Assembly (NCBI GenBank): GCA_965250205.1
Contig: CBDFNK010000008.1
Span: forward strand, 1 to 64,000
DNA length: 64,000 nucleotides
Direction: 5' to 3'
Origin: JAHZKN01 sp965250205
Lineage (GTDB): Bacteria; Pseudomonadota; Alphaproteobacteria; Rhizobiales; Hyphomicrobiaceae
In this document: piece after piece, positions 10,532 to 20,031 of the stretch
Numbering within the stretch: the stretch's first letter is position 1
Layout: every line of letters starts with the position of its first letter
Position numbers and translations under genes: made by a program
Notes under the pieces: model-generated
Database searches by the model: none
What the model saw: only the letters and a program-made list of their open reading frames with translations
Told to the model about the DNA's origin: nothing

Positions 10532-12925
10532 ATGAGATGTAATCCGTGGCGTTGGCTTTGGGGCCTGATCCCAATCTTCATGCTGACATGGGTCGCGGTT
10601 CACTTGCAGCGTCCTGTAATCGAGGGTGACCTCACAACCCGCGCCCAGAGAGTACTGGATGAGGCGGGTTTTGATTGGGCCAAGGTTCAATTTTCCGGTC
10701 GTGATGCTGTCGTTAGCGGCCGGGCGCCGGATGAAGGCACGCCGCGTAAGGCTATCCGTGCGGTTCGATCCATTTGGGGCGTTAGGGTCGTGCGCGCCAG
10801 AACAGACTTGATCAAGCAGGTTCGCAATTATTCCTGGTCAGCCGCAGTTAGAAATGATCGGCTTTTTGCAAGCGGTCATGTGCCGAATACTGAGGCTAGG
10901 CAATCTGTTCTACGCATCATCAAGACAAATTTCCCAAAGTTTACTGTTGAAGACGACATGGTTTTGGCCCGAGGCGGGCCGAAAACCGATCAATGGCTGT
11001 CACAAATTGGATTTGCTCTCAAGCAACTGCGTTATCTCAAGCGAGGGCGTGCACAATTGACCGACCGTGAGCTGCGCTTGTTCGGCGAGGGTCTAGATTT
11101 TACCAGTTACAAAACGCTCAGTTCCCAGTTGTCTGGCACTTTGCCCGCTGGCCTGGAGCGTGCTGTAAACTCAGTTACACCGCCGGAAGTTGATCCATTC
11201 ACCTGGCAAGCTGAGTTAAATAGCCAACAACTTGTACTCGATGGCCATGTGCCAAAAGAAGAATTAAGTGAACGACTTTTCGCGCGCGCTAAAGCGGCGT
11301 TTCCCAAACTGACTATTGTAGATCGCATGCAAACCGCTCGCGGCGCACCACGAAGCTGGGAGCGAGTAGCTATTCTTGCGCTGTCACAAATGGCGCGCCT
11401 AACAAATGGACGCGCTGAACTTGTTGCACGAGATTTGACGTTTGTCGGTGAAGCAGCCAGCAAAGCGGGCGCTGACGAAATTCGAGAGGCATTGCGCGTA
11501 GGTCTGCCTGAGACCTATAAATTGGTTGAGAACATCACCTACCCCAAGCCTGTATACCCCGTTGCAAGTCCTTATGTGACGACCATTGAGTGGGTGGACG
11601 GGAACGTCGAGCTGACAGGATCAGCACCAGGACCCAATGCACGCTCAAGACTATTTGAAGCCGTTAAAAGCACGTTTCCAAGGGTGGGCGTTGAAAACAA
11701 ACTCAATCTTGCCAGTGGTCAGGTTGATGGTTGGCAACCATGCATGCTGGCTGGTCTTGCGAGCTTGAAGAAATTTACGACAGGTCGCATTCAGCTTGTA
11801 GGGCGGCGTCTGGAACTAAAGAGCGTCACGGCTGATGAAGCGCTCCATGGCAAAGTGCCAGGTGAGGTGCGTGCAGCTGCCAACCGTGCATGCGATACAG
11901 AGGCGCGCATCGAACTCAGATTGCCTGACGAGCCCGACCTGACTTGGCGCTCAGTTCGAGGTGAGGCCGAAATTATCCTCGAAGGCGAAGTGCCAAATGC
12001 ATCTGCAAAGGCTGAACTTGTTGATAGCGCCAATAAACTGTTCTCAAATGCACGCGTTATTGATCGCATGGAAGTCATTCAATCTGCGCCCGGCTATTGG
12101 ATACAGGTTGCCCGTCTTGGCCTCAAGATGGTGGCCAAGTTGCGATCAGGTGAAGCGGTCCTGCATGATCAGAGTTTGTTGATCCGCGGAGAGGCAGCCG
12201 ATACGGCAACGGCGATATCAGTGGAAACAAGTCTGAAGCGCGACCTTGCAAAAGGCTATCGCGGGCGCCAGCGCATTGAAGTGCGTTCCAATGCAATGAT
12301 TTGGGCTGATCAGGAAGCCAATAAGCGCAATCAGGATGCACAACGCCGTGTATCTGATGAAGCCAAGCGGTTGGCGGCGGCAGAAGAAGAGCGCCGCCGT
12401 GCTGAAGAAGAGGCGCGACGTCAACAAGCTGCAGCAGATGCCGCTGAACAACGCCGACTTGAGGCAGAAGCAGCACTGCGTCGGCGCAAAGAAGATGAGG
12501 CGCGCAAGCAACGTGAAGAGGAAGCACGGATTAAGCGGGCACAAGCAGAAGTTGCAGCACAGCAGTGTGAGGCGGAGCTCTCAAGTGCGGTTTCTGAAGG
12601 GGTCATTTTGTTTGATGTAGCCCGCGCTAGTTTGAAATCGCAAAGTCGACCAACTCTGGACCGCCTCGCAGGTCTTGTCCGTAATTGTAAAAACGACATT
12701 ATTGAAATCTCAGGTCACACTGACAACGACGGTGGGGATGAACTTAATCTTGCATTGTCGCAAAAGCGGGCAGAGGCGGTGATGCACTATCTTGCAAACG
12801 CAGGGATTCCCACCAGTCGCATGCGGGCAGTCGGCTATGGTGAAACAAGGCCGGTCGCGCCCAACACTACTTCGAGGAATAAGGCGAAGAATAGACGTAT
12901 CGAATTTAAAGTGATGCTCAACTAA
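10532..12925 (+). CDS. OmpA-family protein with BON-like repeats
   Basis: Predicted envelope protein of 797 residues. It has an N-terminal membrane segment or signal anchor (about 9-27), a BON-like domain at about 30-90, and further BON-like alpha/beta repeats to about residue 575 (recurring pattern LxGxVPxxxxxxxLxxxAxxxFP). A charged Glu/Arg/Ala coiled coil follows at about 585-685, then an OmpA C-terminal peptidoglycan-binding domain at about 690-797 (ISGHTDNDG, LSQKRAEAV, VGYGETRP). OmpA-C domains bind diaminopimelate peptidoglycan; BON domains are thought to bind phospholipid membranes, so a tether across the periplasm is plausible. It heads a same-strand cluster with a 36-residue membrane peptide (31 bp downstream) and an HHH protein. 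The start is the ATG giving MRCNPWRWLW. Confidence 0.85.
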   Translation: MRCNPWRWLWGLIPIFMLTWVAVHLQRPVIEGDLTTRAQRVLDEAGFDWAKVQFSGRDAVVSGRAPDEGTPRKAIRAVRSIWGVRVVRARTDLIKQVRNYSWSAAVRNDRLFASGHVPNTEARQSVLRIIKTNFPKFTVEDDMVLARGGPKTDQWLSQIGFALKQLRYLKRGRAQLTDRELRLFGEGLDFTSYKTLSSQLSGTLPAGLERAVNSVTPPEVDPFTWQAELNSQQLVLDGHVPKEELSERLFARAKAAFPKLTIVDRMQTARGAPRSWERVAILALSQMARLTNGRAELVARDLTFVGEAASKAGADEIREALRVGLPETYKLVENITYPKPVYPVASPYVTTIEWVDGNVELTGSAPGPNARSRLFEAVKSTFPRVGVENKLNLASGQVDGWQPCMLAGLASLKKFTTGRIQLVGRRLELKSVTADEALHGKVPGEVRAAANRACDTEARIELRLPDEPDLTWRSVRGEAEIILEGEVPNASAKAELVDSANKLFSNARVIDRMEVIQSAPGYWIQVARLGLKMVAKLRSGEAVLHDQSLLIRGEAADTATAISVETSLKRDLAKGYRGRQRIEVRSNAMIWADQEANKRNQDAQRRVSDEAKRLAAAEEERRRAEEEARRQQAAADAAEQRRLEAEAALRRRKEDEARKQREEEARIKRAQAEVAAQQCEAELSSAVSEGVILFDVARASLKSQSRPTLDRLAGLVRNCKNDIIEISGHTDNDGGDELNLALSQKRAEAVMHYLANAGIPTSRMRAVGYGETRPVAPNTTSRNKAKNRRIEFKVMLN

Positions 12926-12956
12926 CTAAGTGACTGAACGTTGGAGGCCAACAAGA

Positions 12957-13067
12957 ATGGACTACCTATTTGCAAAACTAATTTGGTATTTGCTGGCAGC
13001 CTTTGTTGTCGGATTGTTTGTAGGCTGGGTTTCGTGCGGGCGCGTACGCCGCTATGATAATTTGTAA
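12957..13067 (+). CDS. 36-residue small membrane protein
   Basis: Reads MDYLFAKLIWYLLAAFVVGL and continues through residue 36, ending with basic residues RVRRYDNL. One hydrophobic helix spans about residues 8-27, so an N-out or N-in single-pass peptide is likely. A Shine-Dalgarno sequence (TTGGAGG) lies 9 nt upstream of the ATG. It sits between the OmpA-like gene and the HHH gene on the same strand with short gaps, so cotranscription is likely. Function unknown; a small subunit of an envelope assembly is an inference from context. Confidence 0.65.
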   Translation: MDYLFAKLIWYLLAAFVVGLFVGWVSCGRVRRYDNL

Positions 13068-13108
13068 GGCCGGTTGTCTTGAGCGACACGCCTTAGGAGA
13101 TATGACAA

Positions 13109-14302
13109 ATGGAAATGTTGGCAGTGCAGTCTTTGTTGCTGATTCTAGCTGCGTTTTTTGCCGGTGCTATGATCGCGTGTTTTGCGCGTCGTGTCTTTTT
13201 TGTGCGCGCCAATGAACACCCAAGCCCGGATGGTGGTCGAGGTAGGCAAGAGCGGAGTGAACAAACAGTCACGACGACCACACGAACGACGACTGAGAAA
13301 AAGACTATTTCAGAGACGGAAACGTCGCGATTTGGGCGCGCCTTAACGGGCACCGCTGGCGCTGGTCTTGCCGTTGCAGGCATGCTCTCCAACCAAGAAA
13401 CCAGCGCGCTTCCAGGTGAAAAGAACAGCGCAGGCCCGGTGGCAGTTGATACAGCACAACACCCAGAGCCAGCCGTGGCGGCTGCGCCTGACGCTCAGGT
13501 TGACCCTGCTGACACGTTGTCTGTCGCGCCAGCAGCTCCGGTTGCAGAAGCGGAAGCGGGGGAGGTAAATCACCACTTAAACCAGGTGGCAGGGTCGGCG
13601 CGCAAACAGGACAATCTCACCTTGATCCGATCCATCGACCAGAAAACCGCCGAAGGGCTTGGTGATGCTGGCGTGAGAACGTTCGCACAGATTGCCCAAT
13701 GGAAAACAGCAGACGTTGCGCGCATCAATCGGTCGTCTGGTTTTGTTGGTCGCGTTCAAAAAGAGAATTGGATTGAGCAGGCGCAGATCCTAAGCAAAGG
13801 TGGCCACACGGATTATGCTCTACGGCGTCTTGAAAGCGAGGCCGATACAGAAATTGCAGCACCACCGCCCGTCGTTGTTGCACCAAGTCTCCCGTCTAGC
13901 GCTCAGGCACCGGCCGAGTCTGCGGTACGGTCCACAACCCCGGTAGATGCACCCCAGTCCTCGTCGCCGTCTGACGTCGCGATGCTACGTTCGGTACGCT
14001 CTGAAATGTTGCTCGGCACCGGTGCCTCCGAGGGTGTAGACAATGTCTTTCGATTGCCGACAACCAGTGGTTCAGATGTTGATGACTTGAAACGCATCCG
14101 TGGCATTGGCGTTCTTATTGAGAAGAAGCTCAATGCGATGGGCGTGCGCGACTATGCGCAAATTGCCAACTGGACCGCTGGCGACGTTGCACGTGTCAGC
14201 GAGACGTTGGACTTTAAGGGCCGCATTGAGCGCGAAAGCTGGATAGAACAAGCGCGCATTCTAGCGTCGGGTGGTTACACAGAATTTTCCCGTCGTGGAT
14301 GA
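13109..14302 (+). CDS. membrane-anchored protein with two helix-hairpin-helix domains
   Basis: 397 residues. A hydrophobic N-terminal segment (about 5-25) is followed by a polar, Ala/Pro-rich linker and two related helix-hairpin-helix-like domains at about 170-232 and 326-392. The domains share the pattern I-R-x-I-x-x-x-x-x-x-x-L-x-x-x-G-V-R, then FAQIA.W or YAQIA.W, then W-I-E-Q-A-[QR]-I-L. This resembles the putative 5'-nuclease-like HHH domain (COG3743) found in alphaproteobacteria, often next to OmpA-type genes. No nuclease catalytic motif is evident, so a nuclease role is doubtful. AGGAG lies 10 nt upstream of the ATG. Last gene of the OmpA/small-peptide cluster. Confidence 0.78.
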   Translation: MEMLAVQSLLLILAAFFAGAMIACFARRVFFVRANEHPSPDGGRGRQERSEQTVTTTTRTTTEKKTISETETSRFGRALTGTAGAGLAVAGMLSNQETSALPGEKNSAGPVAVDTAQHPEPAVAAAPDAQVDPADTLSVAPAAPVAEAEAGEVNHHLNQVAGSARKQDNLTLIRSIDQKTAEGLGDAGVRTFAQIAQWKTADVARINRSSGFVGRVQKENWIEQAQILSKGGHTDYALRRLESEADTEIAAPPPVVVAPSLPSSAQAPAESAVRSTTPVDAPQSSSPSDVAMLRSVRSEMLLGTGASEGVDNVFRLPTTSGSDVDDLKRIRGIGVLIEKKLNAMGVRDYAQIANWTAGDVARVSETLDFKGRIERESWIEQARILASGGYTEFSRRG

Positions 14303-14346
14303 GCAATTTTTGCGACGATCTCTTGTTGCGGTGATTTGCTGGTTGG

Positions 14347-15246
14347 CTATTCTATAGTGCTGAGAAAATTGACGACCGCTGTATGTGTTTCATCATCATG
14401 CAGTAACGGGGCGTGGCCTTCGTTGGCAACGGTGTGTGCAAAAGCATGTGGGTGGCGGCGCAGCATTTCTTCAACGGTCGCTTCAGATAATATATCGGAA
14501 TTGGCGCCACGTAACACAAGCAGCGGAACGTGTTTTAGGGTTTCAAATTGCGCCCACAGGTCAGGAATTTTACCCTTTAGTGCCGCCAGCGCCTGTCCCA
14601 GTTTTTTGTCATAGCCGGGTGCAGGCTTGCCGTCTTTTTCATTGAACCATTGCTTTGCAATCTCAACCCACTGCTCATCTGTCACATTTGGAAAATGTGC
14701 TTTGTTGTGCCGCTTGATCGCCTCGCCAGCTTGTTGCCAGGAGTGCGGTGTTGGAGTTCGCCCGACATAGCCTGCAATACGCGCCAATCCGGCCGTGTCG
14801 ATCACTGGTCCAATGTCATTCAGAATAACAGCGCCCAAGGTTGTTGGTTGGGCGGCACCCAGCAACATGGCTAATAGCCCGCCACGTGATGTTCCAAAGA
14901 CAATCGCCTGATGCACATCGTTGAGCGTAAAAAAGTCCAACACGTCAAACAATTCGATCTGCAGTGCGTAGTTGCGCCAGTTGGGGTCAAACTGTGATTT
15001 TCCACGGCCACGACAATCGAGCGTGTATACATCTCGATTAGCGTTTGGATGCTGGGACAGCTCGGATGCCAGACGATGAAAGTCTTTGGAATTGCGCGAC
15101 AGTCCGGCTAGGCAAACGACGGGCCGTCGTTTGCAACCCTCTGTTGTACTTGCTGGGTACTTACGACTATAAAGCTGCAAACCATCGCGCGCTGTGTACG
15201 TGATTTCTTGAAAAAGAGCCCCGCTAAGGTCAGTCATCGTTTCCAC
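14347..15246 (-). CDS. alpha/beta hydrolase
   Basis: 299 residues with the alpha/beta-hydrolase layout: oxyanion region VVCLAGLSRN (43-52), nucleophile elbow GTSRGG with Ser120, acid Asp251 (GANSD) and catalytic His278 (GHAP). The cap region is short. The substrate cannot be told from sequence; esterases and epoxide-hydrolase-like enzymes share this pattern. Convergent with the HHH gene. Followed upstream on the same strand, 20 bp away, by the lytic transglycosylase gene, so the two may be cotranscribed with slt first. Confidence 0.85.
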   Translation of the reverse strand: METMTDLSGALFQEITYTARDGLQLYSRKYPASTTEGCKRRPVVCLAGLSRNSKDFHRLASELSQHPNANRDVYTLDCRGRGKSQFDPNWRNYALQIELFDVLDFFTLNDVHQAIVFGTSRGGLLAMLLGAAQPTTLGAVILNDIGPVIDTAGLARIAGYVGRTPTPHSWQQAGEAIKRHNKAHFPNVTDEQWVEIAKQWFNEKDGKPAPGYDKKLGQALAALKGKIPDLWAQFETLKHVPLLVLRGANSDILSEATVEEMLRRHPHAFAHTVANEGHAPLLHDDETHTAVVNFLSTIE

Positions 15247-15266
15247 CTACCTGTTTCACGCCCTGA

Positions 15267-17573
15267 TTATGGCTTGCGTGTTGCCGCTGATTTTAGCCGA
15301 CCACGCTTCAGGTCCTGAGCCAATCGAAGGGCAGGGTTCTGGCCAAGTCGGGCCCGGTACATTTGAATGTTGGCGAGCACCTTACCAACATAAGCCCGCG
15401 TTTCGTCAAACGGAATACGTTCGATCCAGTCCAACGGGTCATACCCCGGAGTGCGTGGGTCACCAAACTGGCGCATCCACTGACGGGTACGTCCCGGACC
15501 TGCATTATATCCTGAAAGTGTCAGCACATACGAGCCACGAAACTCGCGCATACGATCGCCAATATAAGCGGATCCGATTTTGGCATTGTAGGCAGGGTCG
15601 GTCAAAAGTCGTTTGATCTGACATTTGATTTTATAGTCCTGACAGACATGCTTGGCCGTGATCGTCATCACTTGCATCAGTCCTTTGGCCCCCGCGCTCG
15701 ATACGATCTTGGTGTTGAATTCGGTTTCCTGGCGTACAATGCCGAGCAGAAAGGCTGTTTCGGGTGGCTCGCGGAGCGCTTCGTAAGCTGGAAAGTCAGT
15801 CAAGGGGTAAGCGTAGTAATAGAGATTTTTACGCCGTCCAACAGCAACCTTTGCGATCCGAAGAGACATCTGTGTGTCGCCAAGTGCGCGCGCCAGATGA
15901 GCCACCAAGGCAAGTTCTGCTTCGGATTTCACAACATTGCGTAAGTTGACCATGAACAAGCGTCGGATATGGCGTGGTAGCTCTGCTTTTTCCGCGATCA
16001 CAAGAGCCTTGGCGGGATCTAGATTGAGAAAGCCGGAAATCTGGGCATCGGTTGGCCTCTTAGGTGGTTTGATAGTGATGGATTGTGGGCCTGGGTTGAG
16101 TTTGATGGCCGCCAGCATGGCATGAAAAGCATCCTGGTCATTGCTTGCTTCGGTGTAATATTTTTTGGACTTTGCCTTGTTGCCAAGCGCTTCAAACGTT
16201 CTTCCTGCCCAGTAGTTGGCGCGTGATCGGGTCTTGGGTCCGTCGGCAGATTTGGTCATCGCTTCAAAATGCGATTTTGCAAGTTTTGGTTTTTTCAATT
16301 TTGAAAACGCAATCCAGCCAGCTAAAAAGCGCTGGGCGTTGAGGGCATTGACGCTCAGTGGTCCCGCTTTGCGCACCAAGTCATAAGCAAGTTTGTACTT
16401 GCCCCGCGCCATCGCCTTATAGGCATTCTCGCGTCGTTCCTTCCACCACCCATCCGGGTTGACCTGGTTTGCAAGGTCTGTCGGGGCCGACAACATCAAT
16501 TTTGCTGCTTCGTCATACTTCTTGGCACGTCTCAAAGCCTGAATGCGATGGAAGTTAAGGCCCCAATCAACCGGCTTTTGCTTGGCAAACTTTGAGACCT
16601 GTTTCAGGCCAGTGTTTGAGCGCAAAAAAACGGCCAGGCGCGCTTGTGCTTTCTTGCGTTCGTTGGCGCTTAACAAAGGAATCATGCGGCGCGCCCTCTT
16701 GGCGTGTTTTGAGCGTGCCGATTTCCGTCGAAAGTCATCGATCATAAGGCGATCAAAACGCCATTTGTGATCTGCAGGACGGAGTAGTTTTGAAAACCGC
16801 TTCAGAAATCCTGTTTCTAACGTGGTTGGCAGGTCTTTATGGCGCCACGCATCAGCAGCAAGGCTGCGGGCTTTTTCTTGGTTGCCAAGTGCAAGATGGG
16901 CTGAAGCAAGAGCCGCCACACCAACGCCCGTGCGTGGTTTATTGGTGTTGAAATGGTTCAGAATTTTTGCTGCGCTGCCGCCTTGAATAAATAATGCCTC
17001 TTCCAGGCGCTGGTGCAAAAGGTAGGATTGTGGCCAGTTGGGATTTTGTTTGAGAAACGTCTGGTAATCATAGGCCGTGCCATAGCCGCGATTGAGGCGA
17101 TACCATTTCACCAACTTAGCGCCTGCAGGGTCTGTGATAGCTGCATGCAGAGTAGCTGCGACATCAGGTTTGCGTTTGTTGATCGCCTCAAAAGCATCTT
17201 TAATCCGCTTTCCATCTTCATCGCTGAGTTTATGGTTCAGCAGCGGAGCAATGGCAGTGTCGAAGTGCGCGTTGTGGGCGGCTTCTTCCGCTGAGATTTT
17301 AATCTTCGAAATCTGGCGTCCTTTGGCGAGCGCCGAAGCGATGATCCTCTGACCCCCAAATTGGTAAATTGTTGGTGTGGCGAGCGGCATCGAGAGTGCG
17401 ATCACTGCCAAAGAAAAGGTTGAGAATACACGCCAGTAGCGTTCTCGGCCCCGAGAGGCGGTCGCCAGGGCGGGGCGTTGGCAACCACCTTGTGCGCATG
17501 CGGTCAGCTTGGGCTGGGAATGTGGTAATGCTAGTAAGCGCAAGAGGTGTTCCTTTCTTTGCGATTCGCGCAA
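15267..17573 (-). CDS. soluble-type lytic murein transglycosylase (Slt family)
   Basis: 768 residues. A membrane segment at about 48-66 is followed by a long alpha-helical superhelix region and a C-terminal SLT domain (about 600-745). The catalytic Glu is E616 in IVRQETEF; GAKGLMQVM and LSGYNAGPGR are the other SLT motifs. The usual Ser after the catalytic Glu is Thr here, as in many alphaproteobacterial members. The enzyme cleaves the MurNAc-GlcNAc bond of peptidoglycan to 1,6-anhydro ends in the periplasm. The N-terminal ~45 residues before the membrane segment are unusually long, so a later start is possible. Divergent from dapA. Confidence 0.9.
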   Translation of the reverse strand: MRESQRKEHLLRLLALPHSQPKLTACAQGGCQRPALATASRGRERYWRVFSTFSLAVIALSMPLATPTIYQFGGQRIIASALAKGRQISKIKISAEEAAHNAHFDTAIAPLLNHKLSDEDGKRIKDAFEAINKRKPDVAATLHAAITDPAGAKLVKWYRLNRGYGTAYDYQTFLKQNPNWPQSYLLHQRLEEALFIQGGSAAKILNHFNTNKPRTGVGVAALASAHLALGNQEKARSLAADAWRHKDLPTTLETGFLKRFSKLLRPADHKWRFDRLMIDDFRRKSARSKHAKRARRMIPLLSANERKKAQARLAVFLRSNTGLKQVSKFAKQKPVDWGLNFHRIQALRRAKKYDEAAKLMLSAPTDLANQVNPDGWWKERRENAYKAMARGKYKLAYDLVRKAGPLSVNALNAQRFLAGWIAFSKLKKPKLAKSHFEAMTKSADGPKTRSRANYWAGRTFEALGNKAKSKKYYTEASNDQDAFHAMLAAIKLNPGPQSITIKPPKRPTDAQISGFLNLDPAKALVIAEKAELPRHIRRLFMVNLRNVVKSEAELALVAHLARALGDTQMSLRIAKVAVGRRKNLYYYAYPLTDFPAYEALREPPETAFLLGIVRQETEFNTKIVSSAGAKGLMQVMTITAKHVCQDYKIKCQIKRLLTDPAYNAKIGSAYIGDRMREFRGSYVLTLSGYNAGPGRTRQWMRQFGDPRTPGYDPLDWIERIPFDETRAYVGKVLANIQMYRARLGQNPALRLAQDLKRGRLKSAATRKP

Positions 17574-17818
17574 CAGTGGCGTCTTGAAGGCCTTCGGGCA
17601 ACCGCCTAATCTGTATTCAAACCCTTAGCGGTTAAGGCGACAGCGCTAATTGCCGGTATGTCAGCACCTCAATCGGTGTAAATTAGGGTGCATTTTTGGC
17701 TTGCTGGTGACGCCACGTGCGGTTTTTTGTGCGCGGTGTTATGAGCAAAGAAAATCAGGATGGATCCGGGGGCTTATAAAGGCCTTATGGATTGGAGAAT
17801 TTTGGGGACCAAACAGGC

Positions 17819-18709
17819 ATGTTCAAAGGATCGTTCACGGCTCTCATTACGCCGTTCAAAGACGGCGCAGTAGATGAAGAGGCGTACCGGCAATTCATTG
17901 CCTGGCAAATCTCTGAGGGGATACACGGCCTGGTGCCAGTGGGTACGACCGGGGAAAGCCCAACGCTTTCGCATGAAGAGCACAAGCGCATCGTTGAGAT
18001 TGCAGTTGACGCTGCTGACGGAAAAGTTCCGGTGATGGCAGGTGCAGGTTCAAATGCGACGTCTGAAGCCGTCGATTTCGCAACACACGCTCAAAAAGCC
18101 GGTGCCTCAAGTGTGCTCGTTGTGACGCCCTACTATAACAAGCCTTCACAGGAAGGCCTCTATCAACATTACAAAGCAATCAATGATGCAGTGTCCATCC
18201 CGATCATCATCTACAACATCCCCGGTCGCTCGATTGTCGATATGACAGTTGAAACGATGGCGCGCTGTTTTGAGCTGAAGAATGTCACAGGCGTTAAGGA
18301 TGCGACCGCAGATCTGGCACGCGTTTCACAACAAAGAGCCGCGATGGGGCCTGACTTCAATCAGCTGTCTGGCGAAGATGCAACAGCACTTGGATACATG
18401 GCCCACGGCGGCCACGGGTGCATCTCTGTTGCGTCCAACGTTGCACCACGGCTTTGTTCTGAATTTCAAAACGCCTGCCTTGCCGGTGATTTTTCCAAAG
18501 CGCTGACCCTTCAAGATCGCTTGATGCCGTTGCACGATGCGATGTTCTGCGAAACAAGTCCGGGTCCGGTAAAGTATGCGGTTAGTCGTCTCGGCTTCGG
18601 CGAGCCGACGGCACGCCTGCCGATGGTGCCGATTTCAGATCGGGCAAGGGCCATTGTTGATGCGGCCTTAGAAAAGGTGGGTCTTGTTGGAGCGAGTGCG
18701 GCTGCCTAA
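17819..18709 (+). CDS. dapA: 4-hydroxy-tetrahydrodipicolinate synthase
   Basis: Condenses pyruvate with aspartate semialdehyde, first committed step of the lysine/diaminopimelate pathway in the cytoplasm. Visible family features are MFKGSFTALITPF at the start, GTTGES, YYNKPSQEG, YNIPGR and the Schiff-base lysine in VTGVKDAT. The 296-residue length is typical. An upstream in-frame start (17792) would add nine residues, but the family normally begins MFKGS, so 17819 was chosen. Followed at 82 bp by smpB, a common alphaproteobacterial pairing. Confidence 0.95.
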   Translation: MFKGSFTALITPFKDGAVDEEAYRQFIAWQISEGIHGLVPVGTTGESPTLSHEEHKRIVEIAVDAADGKVPVMAGAGSNATSEAVDFATHAQKAGASSVLVVTPYYNKPSQEGLYQHYKAINDAVSIPIIIYNIPGRSIVDMTVETMARCFELKNVTGVKDATADLARVSQQRAAMGPDFNQLSGEDATALGYMAHGGHGCISVASNVAPRLCSEFQNACLAGDFSKALTLQDRLMPLHDAMFCETSPGPVKYAVSRLGFGEPTARLPMVPISDRARAIVDAALEKVGLVGASAAA

Positions 18710-18791
18710 ATATAAAGCCTACTCATTGAAAAGTAGAAGAATGGGCCTTAACGGGCTCTACTGAGCCGTAACACCAGAATGGAACGAGGCG

Positions 18792-19268
18792 ATGCCGCCC
18801 AAATCCAAAGACGGGCGTTTGATCATTGCTGAAAACCGCAGGGCACGCCACGACTACATGATTGGAGATACATTTGAAGCGGGTCTCGTTCTGAGAGGCA
18901 CCGAAGTAAAGTCGTTGCGCAATGGTCAAGCCAATATTGCGGAAGGCTACGTTTCTGTCGAAGACGATGGGCTTTACCTGATCAATGCATTGATTCCGGA
19001 ATACCAGGGAGCGGGTCGGTTCTTTCAACATGAGCCACGTCGCAAGCGCAAACTGTTGCTAAACAAGAATGAAATTCACAAACTGGTGCTGGCAAGAGAG
19101 CGCAAAGGCATGACGCTACTCGGCCTATCTCTCTATTTTAATGACAAGGGTAAGGCCAAATTGAAGGTTGCTGTTGGTGAAGGCAAGAAGCTGCACGACA
19201 AGCGCGAAACGGCTAAAAATCGCGACTGGAATCGCGAGAAAGCCCGCATTCTTCGCGACAAGGGTTAG
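18792..19268 (+). CDS. smpB: SsrA-binding protein SmpB
   Basis: 158-residue RNA-binding protein that delivers tmRNA to stalled ribosomes for trans-translation. Family motifs: RRARHDY, LVLRGTEVKSLR, ALIPEYQG, and the basic C-terminal tail KKLHDKRETAKNRDW that mimics an anticodon arm on the ribosome. GAGG lies just upstream of the ATG. Downstream of dapA and convergent with the uracil-DNA glycosylase. No tmRNA gene was found in this window. Confidence 0.96.
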   Translation: MPPKSKDGRLIIAENRRARHDYMIGDTFEAGLVLRGTEVKSLRNGQANIAEGYVSVEDDGLYLINALIPEYQGAGRFFQHEPRRKRKLLLNKNEIHKLVLARERKGMTLLGLSLYFNDKGKAKLKVAVGEGKKLHDKRETAKNRDWNREKARILRDKG

Positions 19269-19289
19269 GCCTGTACGTGGCTCTTTGCT

Positions 19290-19982
19290 TTACGTCTTAT
19301 CGATATGAGTCTGCACATTTTCAAACACTGCATTGAACATTTTAGGCGTTAGTCGACCGGTATTCGTGTTGTAGCGCGAGCAATGATAGCTATCGATGAC
19401 GATCAGATCGCGGGTTGGTGTGTCAGTAATGTGATGGGTTTTATTGTGTCCAAATGGGTAAGCAGATTTTTTTACGCCAAGTGCTGTAAGCGCTGAATCG
19501 TGCGCGATGCGCCCCAACACAACAACGGCTTTGAGCTTTTTAAGTTCTTCAATGCGCGCCGCCAAAAATTGACGGCAGGTCGATATTTCTTTGCCAATCG
19601 GTTTGTTTTGAGGCGGCACACAGCGCACGGCATTAGAGATCATGCAATTGACCAAGCGTAGACCGTCATCTGCACGGGCTTGATAGGTGCCTTTGGCAAA
19701 GCCAAAATTCAACAATGTTTCATAGAGTAGATCGCCAGCATAGTCGCCCGTAAAAGGCCTGCCTGTCTTGTTGGCACCTTTGAGCCCCGGAGCGAGGCCA
19801 ACTATCAACAGCTCGGCGTTTTGCGGCCCAAAAGAGGGGACTGGCGCATTGAACCAGTCTGGATTGTCTATTGCGTTTTGCGTGCGAAATTGAGCCAGTC
19901 GCGGACATAACGCACACGCAGCGCTGGGTTCAGAGCTGTTCGTTTTTTTTGAAGGGTGTGTTGAAGGAGAAACGGTTGCCAT
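19290..19982 (-). CDS. uracil-DNA glycosylase, family 5 (UDGb type)
   Basis: 230 residues. Four cysteines placed for a [4Fe-4S] cluster (C23-x2-C26, C121, C136), motif A GLAPGLKGANKTGRPFTGD (62-80), and a C-terminal DSYHCSRYNT motif. The long GLAPG..GANxTGRPFTGD motif points to family 5 rather than family 4. The role is excision of deaminated bases (uracil, hypoxanthine) from DNA. Lies 49 bp downstream of the NYN-domain gene on the same strand, so the two may be cotranscribed. Confidence 0.88.
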   Translation of the reverse strand: MATVSPSTHPSKKTNSSEPSAACALCPRLAQFRTQNAIDNPDWFNAPVPSFGPQNAELLIVGLAPGLKGANKTGRPFTGDYAGDLLYETLLNFGFAKGTYQARADDGLRLVNCMISNAVRCVPPQNKPIGKEISTCRQFLAARIEELKKLKAVVVLGRIAHDSALTALGVKKSAYPFGHNKTHHITDTPTRDLIVIDSYHCSRYNTNTGRLTPKMFNAVFENVQTHIDKT

Positions 19983-20031
19983 GGCCGCAGATTATGCGAT
20001 TATCAATGGGCGGCTAAGTCGGATGTAACCA

